Source: Actinomycetospora soli (GTDB taxonomy: Bacteria > Actinomycetota > Actinomycetes > Mycobacteriales > Pseudonocardiaceae). From it: DNA of 64,000 nucleotides. A model generated the notes under the pieces. The model worked only from the letters and a program-made list of their open reading frames with translations, did no database searches and was not told where the DNA came from. The stretch covers positions 1 through 64,000 of the forward strand of contig NZ_JAJNDA010000016.1 of the NCBI RefSeq assembly GCF_021026295.1. The letters run 5' to 3'. This document shows positions 1 to 14,802 of the stretch, piece after piece (the first letter of the stretch is position 1; every line of letters starts with the position of its first letter). The translations under genes were made by a program, and so were the position numbers.

Positions 1-207
1 AAACTTTCCACCACAGAACATGCATCCCATGGTCATATCCGGTATTAGACCCAGTTTCCCAGGCTTATCCCAGAGTGGAGGGCAGGTCACCCACGTGTTA
101 CTCACCCGTTCGCCGCTCGTGTACCCCGAAGGGCCTTACCGCTCGACTTGCATGTGTTAAGCACGCCGCCAGCGTTCGTCCTGAGCCAGGATCAAACTCT
201 CCAACAA
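1..207 (-). rRNA. rrs: 16S rRNA, 5' end only
   Basis: Read on the minus strand, the sequence starts near 207 and contains the universal 16S 5' segments: AGAGTTTGATCCTGGCTCAG (rc of 181-200), then GGCGGCGTGCTTAACACATG, then the GAGTAACACGTGGG helix region. The gene continues beyond base 1, so about 1.3 kb is missing. It lies downstream of tyrS on the same strand but has its own leader and promoter region. The mature 5' end was set by comparison with E. coli, seven bases before AGAGTTTG. Confidence 0.97.
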
Positions 208-471
208 AAAACGTTAGAGACCAATCAAGACCTCTGACAAAAACTAGCTACTCAAAGAAACCCCAAAAAAATTGGGGCCAGAACACAAAACGTCAGCACA
301 CTGTTGAGTTCTCAAAGGACGACCACACGAACCCGCAGACCCACACCCAGGTGGACCGCCAAGCCCGATGGCTTCGAGTCCTCACCCTACCAGACCGGCT
401 GGAGGGCAACCTCTCGAACCTATCCCGCCTCCAGGCCCCGGGGCAACCCCTTCGTCCTGGCGACATGGAGA
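208..471 (-). other. rrn leader region (precursor 5' sequence)
   Basis: This non-coding stretch lies between the rrn promoter candidate and the mature 16S end. It is noticeably richer in A/T than its surroundings, as rRNA leaders often are. It holds a hairpin at 261-277 (CCCCAA/TTGGGG) and a boxA-like element at 301-317. The RNase III processing stem would need the 3' flank of 16S, which is outside the window. I see no coding potential. Confidence 0.7.
301..317 (-). promoter_or_regulatory. boxA-like rRNA antitermination element
   Basis: On the minus strand this reads CTTTGAGAACTCAACAG, the TTTGAGAACTCAA motif recurrent in actinobacterial rRNA leaders and spacers. There it serves as the Nus-factor boxA. 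Its place about 95 bases before mature 16S fits. Confidence 0.65.
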
Positions 472-502
472 ACATTACACGGCCCGTGAGGGCCTGTTCG
501 AA
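472..502 (-). promoter_or_regulatory. candidate rrn promoter
   Basis: A TAATGT -10 hexamer (rc of 472-477) is the best TANNNT match in the leader. A weak -35 (TCGAAC or TTCGAA, around 496-502) sits 18-19 bases upstream. The spacing is slightly long and the -35 is poor, so this is a candidate only. Confidence 0.35.
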
Positions 503-529
503 GGGGGGTCCCTTTCGGGATCACCGCAG

Positions 530-553
530 GTCGGACGGGGTTTCCCGCCCGAC
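530..553 (-). terminator. hairpin after tyrS
   Basis: A ten-pair stem (GTCGGGCGGG / CCCGTCCGAC, one G-U pair) with a four-base loop lies 9 bases after the tyrS stop and before the rrn promoter region. There is no strong U-tract, as is common in high-GC actinobacteria. It probably ends the arg-tyrS transcript. Confidence 0.55.
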
Positions 554-562
554 CCACGGTCG

Positions 563-1843
563 TCACCCCGTCGACACGAGCTCCACACCCGCCGTCGTGC
601 GCTTCCCGCGACGGACCACGAGCCACCGACCGTGCAGCAGATCGGTCTCCGCCGGCGTCCAGTCCTCGGTCTCGACCTTGGTGTTGTTGACGTAGGCCCC
701 GCCCTCGGCGACCGTCCGCCGGGCCGCACCCCGGCCCGAGGCCAGGCCGGTCCCCACGAGCAGGTCGACGATGGTCGGGTTCTCGCTGCGCGACAGGGTC
801 GCCGACGGCACCTCGGCGAGGGCGGCCTCGAGCGTGGCCGCGTCGAGCTCGCGCAGCTCCCCGCGTCCGAACAGGGCCTGGCTGGCGGCCTGGACCCGCC
901 CGACCTCCTCGGCCCCGTGCACGAGGGTGGTCACCGACTCCGCGAGGGCCCGTTGGGCGGCCCGCGCCTGCGGCTTCTCGACGGTCAGCCGCTCGAGTTC
1001 CTCGATCTCCTCGTGGGGCAGCCACGTGAAGGCTCGGAGGTACTCCCCCACCTTCGCGTCCTCGGCGTTGATCCAGAACTGGTAGAAGGCGTAGGGGCTC
1101 GTCAGGTCGGCGTCGAGCCACACCGTGCCCGCCTCGGTCTTCCCGAACTTCGAGCCGTCGGCCTTGGTGATGAGCGGCGTCCCCAGTGCGTGCACGGACC
1201 GCCCCTCCACCCGGTGGATGAGGTCGATGCCCGACGTGAGGTTGCCCCACTGGTCGCTGCCCCCGGTCTGCATCGTGCAGCCGTAGCGGCGGTGGAGCTC
1301 GAGGAAGTCGTAGGACTGGAGAATCTGGTACGAGAACTCGGCGTAGCTGATGCCCTCGTCGGACTCCATCCGCCGACTCACCGCCTCCTTGGCCAGCATC
1401 CGTCCGACCCGGAAGTGCTTGCCGAGGTCCCGCAGGAAGTCCAGGGCCGAGACGCCCTCGGTCCAGTCGAGGTTGTTCACCAGCAGCGCGGCGTGCTCGC
1501 CCGTGAAGTCCAGGAACGGGCGCAGCTGGGCGCCGATCTTGTCGACCCAGCCGGCGACGATGTCGCGGTCGTTCAGGGTCCGCTCGGAGGTCGGCTTCGG
1601 GTCACCGATCAGCCCGGTGGCCCCGCCGACGAGGGCGATCGGGCGGTGCCCCGCCTGCTGGAAGCGCGCGAGGGTCAGCCACTGCAGGAGGTGGCCGATG
1701 TGGGCGCTCGGCGCGGTGGGGTCGATCCCGGAGTAGAGGGTGACCGTCCCGGTGTCGAGGTCGCGGCGCAGCGCGTCGAGGTCGGTGCTCTGGGCGATGA
1801 GGCCCCGCCAGGCGAGGTCGTCGAGGATGTGTGGTGCGGTCAC
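563..1843 (-). CDS. tyrS: Tyrosyl-tRNA synthetase
   Basis: Class I aminoacyl-tRNA synthetase that charges tRNA-Tyr in the cytoplasm. The 426-residue protein has the usual bacterial length. The HIGH motif (SAHIGHLL, residues about 46-53) and the KMSKS-like loop (ADGSKFGKT, about residue 235) are both present. The tyrosine pocket segment (LYSGIDPTAPS) is present, and the last 60 residues form an S4 RNA-binding domain. The GTG start was chosen because it gives the standard N-terminus (VTAPHILDDLAWRGL) and lies 26 bases after the mpg stop. It is the last gene of the arg-mpg-tyrS run. mpg next to tyrS is also the mycobacterial arrangement. Confidence 0.96.
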   Translation of the reverse strand: MTAPHILDDLAWRGLIAQSTDLDALRRDLDTGTVTLYSGIDPTAPSAHIGHLLQWLTLARFQQAGHRPIALVGGATGLIGDPKPTSERTLNDRDIVAGWVDKIGAQLRPFLDFTGEHAALLVNNLDWTEGVSALDFLRDLGKHFRVGRMLAKEAVSRRMESDEGISYAEFSYQILQSYDFLELHRRYGCTMQTGGSDQWGNLTSGIDLIHRVEGRSVHALGTPLITKADGSKFGKTEAGTVWLDADLTSPYAFYQFWINAEDAKVGEYLRAFTWLPHEEIEELERLTVEKPQARAAQRALAESVTTLVHGAEEVGRVQAASQALFGRGELRELDAATLEAALAEVPSATLSRSENPTIVDLLVGTGLASGRGAARRTVAEGGAYVNNTKVETEDWTPAETDLLHGRWLVVRRGKRTTAGVELVSTG

Positions 1844-1869
1844 GAGCCCATTGTCCCCGGTGGGCCCGC

Positions 1870-6746
<4,877 letters not shown>

Positions 6747-6750
<4 letters not shown>

Positions 6751-7661
6751 GCGTGGGGACCTCCTCCGGGGGATGCGGGAGCGGGGACCACCATGGTCCC
6801 GACGCCCGTGCTGGTGAACACCTCGAGCAGCACCGAGTGGGCCACCCGTCCGTCAATGACGTGGGCGCGCGGCACGCCGCCCTCGACCGCCCGCAGGCAG
6901 GCCTCCATCTTCGGGATCATGCCGCTGGAGAGACCGGGCAGGAGCTCGGCGAGCTCGGTCGCGTCGATCTCCGAGCGGAGGCTGGAACGGTCGGGCCAGT
7001 CGGTGTAGAGCCCCTCGACGTCGGTGAGGACGACGAGCTTGCGGGCGCCGAGGGCGACCGCGAGGGCGCCCGCGGCGGTGTCGGCGTTGACGTTGTGCAC
7101 CACGCCGTCCACGTCGGGGGCCACCGTGGAGATGACCGGGATGCGGCCGCCGGCCACCAGGTCGAGCACCGCGGCCGGGTTGACCTCGACGACGTCGCCG
7201 ACCAGACCGACGTCGACCTGCTCGCCGTCGACCGAGGCGGTGCGGCGGGCGGCGGTGAACAGGCGCGCGTCCTCCCCGGACATGCCGACCGCGAGCGGGC
7301 CGTGGGCGTTGACCAGGCCGACGAGCTCGCGGCCGACCTGGCCGACGAGCACCATCCGCACCACGTCCATCGTCTCCGGCGTGGTGACCCGCAGCCCGCC
7401 GCGGAACTCCCCGGACATCCCGAGCCGGTCGAGCATCGCGGTGATCTGGGGGCCCCCGCCGTGGACGACGACCGGCCGGATGCCCGCGAGGCGCAGGAAC
7501 ACCATGTCCTCGGCGAAGGCGCGGCGCAGCTCGTCGTCCACCATGGCGTTGCCGCCGTACTTGACGACGACGATCGCGTCCTGGAACTCCCGCAGCCAGG
7601 GCAGGGCCTCGGCGAGCACCGCGGCCTTGGCCTGGGCGTCCTCGTGCGCGGTCACGGTCAT
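6747..7661 (-). CDS. argB: Acetylglutamate kinase
   Basis: Amino-acid kinase that phosphorylates N-acetylglutamate, usually the arginine-inhibited step of the linear and cyclic pathways. The 304-residue product has [10 protein letters not shown] near residue 35, [10 protein letters not shown] near residue 65, and the nucleotide-binding part [17 protein letters not shown] near residue 195. The N-terminal helix before the kinase core resembles arginine-sensitive enzymes, so feedback control is likely but inferred. The ATG overlaps the argJ stop. Confidence 0.96.
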
Positions 7662-8818
7662 GTGGAGTAGGCGCTGTTCTCTTCGACGTAGGCGTGGGAG
7701 AGGTCGGTCGTCAGCACCGTCGCGGTGCCGGCGCCGAGTCCGAGGTCGACCTCGACGGTGACGTCACGGCCCGAGAGATCGGCCTTCGAGCGGTCTCCCA
7801 CGGCGGCCGCGGCGGCACAGAGCAGGACGCCGTTCACGGTCACCGACAGCGTCTCGGGCTCCACCCGGGCCTCGCTGGCCCCGATCGCCGCCGCGATCCG
7901 ACCCCAGTTCGGGTCGGAGCCGAAGAGCGCCGTCTTCACCAGGCTGTCGCGGGCCACGGCGCGGGCCCCGACGAGCGCCTCCGCGTCGGAGGACGCCCCG
8001 GTGACGGTGACGACGATGCGCTTGGTGACGCCCTCCGCGTCCGCCTGCAGGCCGCGCGCGAGTTCGGCGCACACCTCGCGCAGCTCGTCGGCGAACGTCG
8101 CCGCGTCCGGGGTGACCCCGGACGCGCCGGAGGCGAGCAGGAGCACCGTGTCGTTGGTGCTGGTCGAGCCGTCGATGTCGAGCCGGTCGAACGTCGTCGC
8201 CGTGGCGGCCCGCAGCGCGGCGTCGGCCGTGTCGGCGTCCAGGACGGCGTCGGTGGTGACGACCACGAGCATCGTCGCGAGGCTGGGCGCCATCATCCCG
8301 GCCCCCTTGGCGAAGCCGCCGACGGTCCAGCCGTCGCGGGAGCGGGCGGCCTGCTTGTCGACGGTGTCGGTGGTGAGCACGGCCGTCGCCGCGCGGGACC
8401 CGGCCCCGGCGTCGGCGGCGAGCACCCCGGCGGCCTCGTCGACCCCGGCGAGCAGGGACGCGATGGGCAGTCGTTCGCCGATGAGCCCGGTGGAGCAGAC
8501 GGCGACCTCGATCGCGCCGCAGCCGAGGACCTCCGCGACCTTCTCGGCGGTGTGGTGGGTGTCGCCGAAGCCGTCGGGGCCCGTGCAGGCGTTGGCGCCC
8601 CCGGAGTTGAGGACGACCGCGCGCAGCGCGTGCTCGCGCAGCACCTGCTGCGACCAGAGCACCGGGGCGGCCTTGACCTGGTTGCGGGTGAACACCCCCG
8701 CCGCCACGGTGGACGGGCCGTCGTTGACCACCAGGGCGAGATCCGGACGGTCGCCGTGGGCCCGCAGGCCGGCGCGGACGCCGGCGGCGCGGAAGCCGGC
8801 GGCGGCGGTGACGCTCAC
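7658..8818 (-). CDS. argJ: Glutamate N-acetyltransferase / amino-acid acetyltransferase (ArgJ)
   Basis: Bifunctional-type ornithine acetyltransferase that recycles the acetyl group from N-acetylornithine to glutamate. The 386-residue precursor is expected to cut itself before the threonine of [14 protein letters not shown] (about residue 180) into alpha and beta chains; that motif is intact. [10 protein letters not shown] and the C-terminal [17 protein letters not shown] end are typical. Its ATG follows argC after 40 bases, the only sizeable gap within the run from argC to tyrS apart from the 26 bases before tyrS. Confidence 0.96.
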   Translation of the reverse strand: MSVTAAAGFRAAGVRAGLRAHGDRPDLALVVNDGPSTVAAGVFTRNQVKAAPVLWSQQVLREHALRAVVLNSGGANACTGPDGFGDTHHTAEKVAEVLGCGAIEVAVCSTGLIGERLPIASLLAGVDEAAGVLAADAGAGSRAATAVLTTDTVDKQAARSRDGWTVGGFAKGAGMMAPSLATMLVVVTTDAVLDADTADAALRAATATTFDRLDIDGSTSTNDTVLLLASGASGVTPDAATFADELREVCAELARGLQADAEGVTKRIVVTVTGASSDAEALVGARAVARDSLVKTALFGSDPNWGRIAAAIGASEARVEPETLSVTVNGVLLCAAAAAVGDRSKADLSGRDVTVEVDLGLGAGTATVLTTDLSHAYVEENSAYST

Positions 8819-8858
8819 GGCGTCCTCCTGGGGGTCGGGGCGGGCTGGTCGGGCCGGG

Positions 8859-9921
<1,063 letters not shown>

Positions 9922-9925
9922 GCGC

Positions 9926-11845
9926 TCAGCGGAAGTCGTGCCGCCCCGGGCTGAGCCACGTGAGCGCCGGCTGGTCCCCGGTGGCGGGTGCCCGACCGGC
10001 CGTCGGCCCACCCGTCCGCACCGCGGTCGGGAGCGTGGGGTGGGGCTCCCGCAGCGTCGGCCCGTCGATCAGGGTGGGGTCGACGACGGTGCGCCCCACG
10101 GTGGCCGACGGGACCGCCGGCTCCGCGGCGGGAGCGGGGACGGCCTCTGCGGGGGCGGCGGCGGCGGCCGGGGCGACCGGGGCGACCGGGGCGACCGGGT
10201 CCGCGTCGCCGCGTCGCGGCGAGGGCGCCACCGCGCCCGTCGCCACCGGGTCCCGACCGAGCACGGCGGCGGCGACCCAGTCGAGGACGATCCGTGCCTT
10301 GCGCTCCGCGGTCGGCATGGCCCACAGGTGGTAGGCGCGGTGCAGGGCGTACGCGGGCCACCCCATCAGGCGCACCCCGCGGATCTCGGCGACGCCCCGA
10401 CGGCGCCCGAGCCCGGCGACCACGCCGGCCGAGGCGTGCTGGTAGGGCTGCAGCGGACGGCCGCCGAGGTGGGCGACGACGTTGCCGGCGAGCACGCGGG
10501 CCTGCCGCACGGCGTGCTGGGCGGTCGGGGTGGTGAGGACCTTCGGGTCCTCGTCGGCGAGCAGGGCGCCGCGGGCGAGGTCGGGCACGGCGGCGCCGTC
10601 CCCCGCCGCGAAGACGTGCGGGCGTCCGACGACCTGCAGCATTGCCGTGCAGCGCACCTTGCCGGTGCGCTCGAGCGGCAGGTCGGTCCGCTCCAGCAGC
10701 GGGTGCGGGCGTGTCCCGGCCGCCACGACGACCGTGTCGGTCGGCACCTGGGTGCCGTCGGCGAGCCGGACGACGCCGTTCTCGGCGGACACCAGGCCCG
10801 CGCCGACCCGGACCTCGATGCCACGGCGGGCGAGCCGTCCGTGGACGCGGGCCGCGGTCGGTTCTGTGACCTCGGGCATGATCCGCCGGGACGCCTCGAC
10901 GAGGACCCAGCGCATCTCGTCGCGGTCCACGCCGACCTGACGTCCGGCCCGGCGGGCGAGGTCCTCCAGCTCACCGAGTGCCTCGACGCCGGCGAAGCCG
11001 CCGCCGATGACGACGAAGGTGAGCAGGCGTGCCCGCCGCGCGGCCTCCGCGGCCGTGGTGGGCACGACCGAGGCCGCGGCGTCGAGCCGGGACAGCACGT
11101 GGTCGCGCAGGGCGGCGGCGTCGCCGACCGTGCGGAAGGTGAGCGCGCACTCGGCGAGCCCGGGCACCGGCAGCTCCCGGGCGACCGCGCCCGGCGCGAC
11201 GACGAGGACGTCGTAGGGAATCTCCTTCGAGAGCCCGTCGGGCAGGGAGACCACGGCCCGACGACGGGCGTCGTCGATCGCGACCACGGAGCCCGTCACG
11301 ACGTCGCTCCGGTCGAGCACGCGCCGCAGCGACACCGTGAGGTGCCGCGGCGCGATCGACCCGCCGGCCGCCTCCGGCAGGAACGGCTGGTAGGTCATGT
11401 GCGGCTGCGGGTCGACGACCGTGATCGAGCCGACCGGCGTCGAGGCGCGGTCGCGGGCGCCGCTGCGGCGCCCGCGGTGGCGCCCGTCGCCGGACCGGCC
11501 GAGGCGCGCCTGCAGGGCCCGGGCGGCCACGAAGCCGACGTAGCCGCCGCCGACGACCAGGACGCGGGCGCCGGGCACGAACGTCCCGGTGTCGGGCGCG
11601 GGACCGACCGACCCGGCGCCGTGCAGGATCGTGCCGCCCGCCAGCGCCGCGCCGCCGCCCAGCGCGACGACGGCGAGGGCGGCCGCGACCCACCAGCCGA
11701 CGAGGCCGCCCGCCCAGAGTCCGAGGATGACCGCCGGGGCGGCGAGGACGCCGAGCACGGCGACCAGGCGGGCCGCCGTGCGGGGACGGCGGCCGGTCGG
11801 GGACCACTGGGACGGGACGTCGGGCGTCCCGGGGTACTGCGGCAT
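9926..11845 (-). CDS. NDH-2-like NAD(P)/FAD oxidoreductase, membrane-anchored N-terminus
   Basis: Pyridine-nucleotide-disulfide-type flavoprotein of the type II NADH dehydrogenase family. The 639 residues begin with about 85 residues holding two predicted membrane helices ([18 protein letters not shown] and VAAALAVVALGGGAALAGG). The FAD Rossmann motif (VLVVGGGYVGFVAARAL) starts near residue 95. A second nucleotide-binding motif (FVVIGGGFAGVEALGEL) lies near residue 280, and the FAD motif HVFAAGDGAAVPD near residue 405. The last 100 residues are an Ala/Pro/Val-rich tail of low complexity. It probably passes electrons from NADH to quinone. Both terminal extensions are unusual for NDH-2. Promoter not evident. 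Confidence 0.85.
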   Translation of the reverse strand: MPQYPGTPDVPSQWSPTGRRPRTAARLVAVLGVLAAPAVILGLWAGGLVGWWVAAALAVVALGGGAALAGGTILHGAGSVGPAPDTGTFVPGARVLVVGGGYVGFVAARALQARLGRSGDGRHRGRRSGARDRASTPVGSITVVDPQPHMTYQPFLPEAAGGSIAPRHLTVSLRRVLDRSDVVTGSVVAIDDARRRAVVSLPDGLSKEIPYDVLVVAPGAVARELPVPGLAECALTFRTVGDAAALRDHVLSRLDAAASVVPTTAAEAARRARLLTFVVIGGGFAGVEALGELEDLARRAGRQVGVDRDEMRWVLVEASRRIMPEVTEPTAARVHGRLARRGIEVRVGAGLVSAENGVVRLADGTQVPTDTVVVAAGTRPHPLLERTDLPLERTGKVRCTAMLQVVGRPHVFAAGDGAAVPDLARGALLADEDPKVLTTPTAQHAVRQARVLAGNVVAHLGGRPLQPYQHASAGVVAGLGRRRGVAEIRGVRLMGWPAYALHRAYHLWAMPTAERKARIVLDWVAAAVLGRDPVATGAVAPSPRRGDADPVAPVAPVAPAAAAAPAEAVPAPAAEPAVPSATVGRTVVDPTLIDGPTLREPHPTLPTAVRTGGPTAGRAPATGDQPALTWLSPGRHDFR

Positions 11846-12067
11846 CGCGGGCTCCTGTCGGGGCAGGACGGTGGTTCGTCGTCCACCGACCGGGCGGGCC
11901 CGGGGGAGCCGGTGGACGGGTGCTCACGCTAGGCACACGCCCGCGTGCGGAGCGCGGACCTGAGAGCGCCGCCGGGTACCACCGCCCGACGCCGCCCGCC
12001 CGGCGCTCAACTGCGCCCGATTGCTCCGAGCGGAGCAGCCCCGTGCAGCGAACGCCGCTCGGCCCTC

Positions 12068-13711
12068 TCAGGAACCGCCGTCGGTCCACGCCGGACCGTC
12101 GACCGCACCGAGCAGCGCGTCGCGGAGATCCCGCTTGAGGACCTTGCCCGCCGCCGACACGGGCAGGGCGTCGACCACGAAGATCCCGCGCAGGCGCTCG
12201 TAGGGCCGGACGGCGCCGTTGACCGCCGCGGCCAGGTCGGCGACCACGTCGGGACCCGATCCCGCCGACAGCACCACGGCCGCCGTCGGGACCTCCCCCA
12301 CCGCCTCGTCGGGCAGGCCGACCACCGCCGCCGTCAGGACCTCCGGACGGGCGACGAGCCGCTCCTCGAGCTCCCGCGGGTAGACGTTGTAGCCCTTGAA
12401 CAACAGCATGTCCTTGACCCGGTCGACCACCGACACGAGCCCGTCGTCGTCGACGATCCCGATGTCGCCGGTGCGCAGCCAGCCGTCGACGAGCGTCTCC
12501 GCCGTCTCGTCGGGGCGGTGGTGGTAGCAGCGCATCACCTGCGGGCCGCGGGCCCAGATCTCGCCGCGCTCGCCGATCCCCACCGGCGCGTCCCCGGGCC
12601 GTCCGGTGCCGACCTCGAGCAGGACCAGTTCGGTGTCGGCGATCGGCACGCCGACGGTGCCGATCCGCCGGTGCGCGGACCGGGCCGACGGCGAGGTGCA
12701 GAGCGCCATCGTGGCCTCGGTCAGGCCGTAGCCCTCGAGGACGATCGCGTCGGGCATGAGGGCCGCGATCCGCTCGGCCTGCGCGACGGCCATCGGGCTC
12801 GCGCCCGAGGTCACCGAGCGGACGCTGGACAGGTCGCGGGTCCGTGCGTCGGGGTGGGCGAGCAGCGCGTGGTACATCGCGGGTGCCCCGGACAACGTGG
12901 TCGCCCGGTGGCGCTCGACGTCGGCGAGGTAGGCGGCCGGGTCGAAGCGGTCCTGGACGACGGCGGTGGTCCCGGTGACGAGGCCGATCGTCAGCCCGTT
13001 GGTGCCCATGGCGTGGAACCACGGGGCCACGGCGAGCGAGACGCCCTCGCCGAGCCGCACCGGGTGCTCCTCCGGCGGGGAGGTCTGCTCGACGGTGACC
13101 CCGCCGTGCACGTCGGGGACCGGCACGGCGCCGGAGCCCGACGCCGTGTACTGCAGGACGTTGGCCACCACGTTCGCGTGCGTCAGCTCGACGCCCTTGG
13201 AGCGCCCGGTGGTGCCGCCGGTGTAGGCGAGGTGGGCCAGGGCCACCGTCGGGTCGATCTCGAGGTCCGGCGGGCCGTCGACCGGCTCGACCGGGAGGTC
13301 GAGGCGGCGCCCGTCGGTGCCGACGACGTTCGGCAGGGTGGTGTCGCGGCTGACGACGGCGACGACCCCCGCGTCCTCGAGCTGGGCGCGCAGCAGCTCG
13401 GGCGGCAGCGCCGGGCTCGCGAGCGCCACCGTGGCGCCGGCCAGCAGGATGCCGTGGTACGCGACGGGCCAGACCAGGGAGTTCGGCAGGTGCAGGCCCA
13501 CGACGTCGCCGGGCCGGATGCCGCGCGCGACGAGCGCGTGGGCGACGCCGCAGGCCTCGGTCCACAGCGCGCGGAAGCTCAGGACGTCGTCGTGGTGGAC
13601 CAGGGCGGCGCGGTCGCCGTAGCGCCGGGCGGCACCGTCGAGCAGGGCCCCGACGGGGACCACGGGGAGGTCGAGGGAGATCGGGGAGCGCAGCGTCGGG
13701 CCCGTCGTCAT
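12068..13711 (-). CDS. Class I acyl-CoA ligase (ANL superfamily)
   Basis: AMP-forming acyl- or aryl-CoA synthetase of 547 residues. Motifs: the P-loop AYTGGTTGRSKGVELTH (about residue 170), LEGYGLTEATMAL (about 320), DGWLRTGDIG (about 415), RVKDMLLFKGYNVYPRELEE (about 435), and the C-terminal catalytic lysine in AAGKVLKRDLRDAL. The ATG at 13711 starts the conserved N-terminus; upstream in-frame sequence is not conserved-looking. A GGAGGAG lies about 14 bases before it. The substrate cannot be told; medium-to-long acyl or aromatic acids are typical. Confidence 0.9.
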   Translation of the reverse strand: MTTGPTLRSPISLDLPVVPVGALLDGAARRYGDRAALVHHDDVLSFRALWTEACGVAHALVARGIRPGDVVGLHLPNSLVWPVAYHGILLAGATVALASPALPPELLRAQLEDAGVVAVVSRDTTLPNVVGTDGRRLDLPVEPVDGPPDLEIDPTVALAHLAYTGGTTGRSKGVELTHANVVANVLQYTASGSGAVPVPDVHGGVTVEQTSPPEEHPVRLGEGVSLAVAPWFHAMGTNGLTIGLVTGTTAVVQDRFDPAAYLADVERHRATTLSGAPAMYHALLAHPDARTRDLSSVRSVTSGASPMAVAQAERIAALMPDAIVLEGYGLTEATMALCTSPSARSAHRRIGTVGVPIADTELVLLEVGTGRPGDAPVGIGERGEIWARGPQVMRCYHHRPDETAETLVDGWLRTGDIGIVDDDGLVSVVDRVKDMLLFKGYNVYPRELEERLVARPEVLTAAVVGLPDEAVGEVPTAAVVLSAGSGPDVVADLAAAVNGAVRPYERLRGIFVVDALPVSAAGKVLKRDLRDALLGAVDGPAWTDGGS

Positions 13712-13743
13712 GACCGGGGAGTCTGCTCCTCCCCGGAGGGGAT

Positions 13744-13786
13744 TTCCTGGCACCGGACGCAAGCAATGACGCCTTCCTGGCACCGG
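13744..13786. repeat. Intergenic repeat family C, copy 1
   Basis: The 13-mer TTCCTGGCACCGG occurs twice at exactly 30-base spacing (13744-13756 and 13774-13786) between the acyl-CoA ligase start and the HTH_42 stop. A diverged reverse-complement copy with the same 30-base spacing is at 52279-52319. The inner sequence (GGACGC-NN-GCAA-N-GACGC) is shared too. Confidence 0.7.
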
Positions 13787-13792
13787 AGGCGC

Positions 13793-14773
13793 TCAGAACA
13801 GCGCCCGCTCCACCCGGCGGTTGCGTCCGGAGCCCGCCCAGGCCCACGTCCCGACGATCCGGCCGTCCCGCACGACCGTCGGGCGGAAGACCCCGTTGGC
13901 GCCGGGGACGATCCTCTCGGCGTGCTCGGGGTCGAGCACGGCGCTGCGGTCGGCGTAGCCCAGGACGAACTCGTCGAAGCCGGGCAGCAGCAGCTCGTCG
14001 GGGACCTCGGCGGCGGCCAGCCGGTCCGGGGTCTCCGGGTCGTGGAGCAGGCCGTCGGTCTCGGCGAGGTCGTCCCGGGCGCCCTCGATCGCGACGGTGA
14101 CGTCGGCGGCCGGGATGCCGGTCCAGCGGGCGAAGTCCTTGCGGTCGGCGGGGCCGTGCGAGCGGAAGTACCGCCGCGCCCACTCGGCGAGGGCCTCGTC
14201 GCGGGTGAGCCGCCGCGGCGCCGGCACCCACTCGTCCAGCAGCACGAACGCCTGTTCCCTGGCCGAGGCGAACGGGCCCTGCACCAGCAGGCCGCGCTGA
14301 CACAGGACGCTCAACGCGTGGTAGACGCGGGACGAGGTGAGGTCCAGCCCGGCCTCGGCCCACGCCTCGCACATCTGCGCCCGGGTCCGCCGGCCGCCGC
14401 CGCGCAGCACCTCCGCCGCGACCTCGCCGGCGCGCTCGAGGGTCTCCTCGGCCAGCCCGAGCCCGGCGCGTCGCTTGGCGGCCGCGGCGAGCGGGCGCGG
14501 CGTGCCGAGCGGCAGCATCCACGCGAGGTCCTCCGCGGCGACCACGTGCAGCGTGCCGCGCATGGGCCACGACCGGACGAGCGCCCCGTCGTCGAACGCG
14601 CGCCGGACCTCCTCGACGTCGCCCGTCGTCGTTCGCAGGGCGATCGACGCGAGGGCCCCGGGGAGGTCCTGGCCCTGCGCGCACCCCAGCCACGCGACGG
14701 CCTCGGCGGGAGACGCAGCGCGTTCCCCCACCAGCCGCAACGCGGCGAGCCGCCATCGACCGACCTCGATCAC
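13793..14773 (-). CDS. Winged-helix DNA-binding protein, HTH_42 family (AlkZ/YcaQ-like)
   Basis: 326-residue protein of the HTH_42 family, whose characterised members (AlkZ, AlkX) are DNA glycosylases that unhook crosslinks or remove alkylated purines. The segment AWLGCAQGQDLPGAL near residue 30 resembles the family's Q-x-Q/Q-x-D active-site motif. The central SRVYHALSVLCQRGLL and C-terminal LLPGFDEFVLGYADRS are family-like. The GTG at 14773 is preferred: a CACAAT -10 lies 8 bases upstream and no ribosome site is visible. Function as glycosylase is inference; mpg is its broken functional relative in this window. Confidence 0.8.
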   Translation of the reverse strand: MIEVGRWRLAALRLVGERAASPAEAVAWLGCAQGQDLPGALASIALRTTTGDVEEVRRAFDDGALVRSWPMRGTLHVVAAEDLAWMLPLGTPRPLAAAAKRRAGLGLAEETLERAGEVAAEVLRGGGRRTRAQMCEAWAEAGLDLTSSRVYHALSVLCQRGLLVQGPFASAREQAFVLLDEWVPAPRRLTRDEALAEWARRYFRSHGPADRKDFARWTGIPAADVTVAIEGARDDLAETDGLLHDPETPDRLAAAEVPDELLLPGFDEFVLGYADRSAVLDPEHAERIVPGANGVFRPTVVRDGRIVGTWAWAGSGRNRRVERALF

Positions 14774-14802
14774 AGCGTCGCATTGTGGCAGCGTCCGCAC
14801 CC

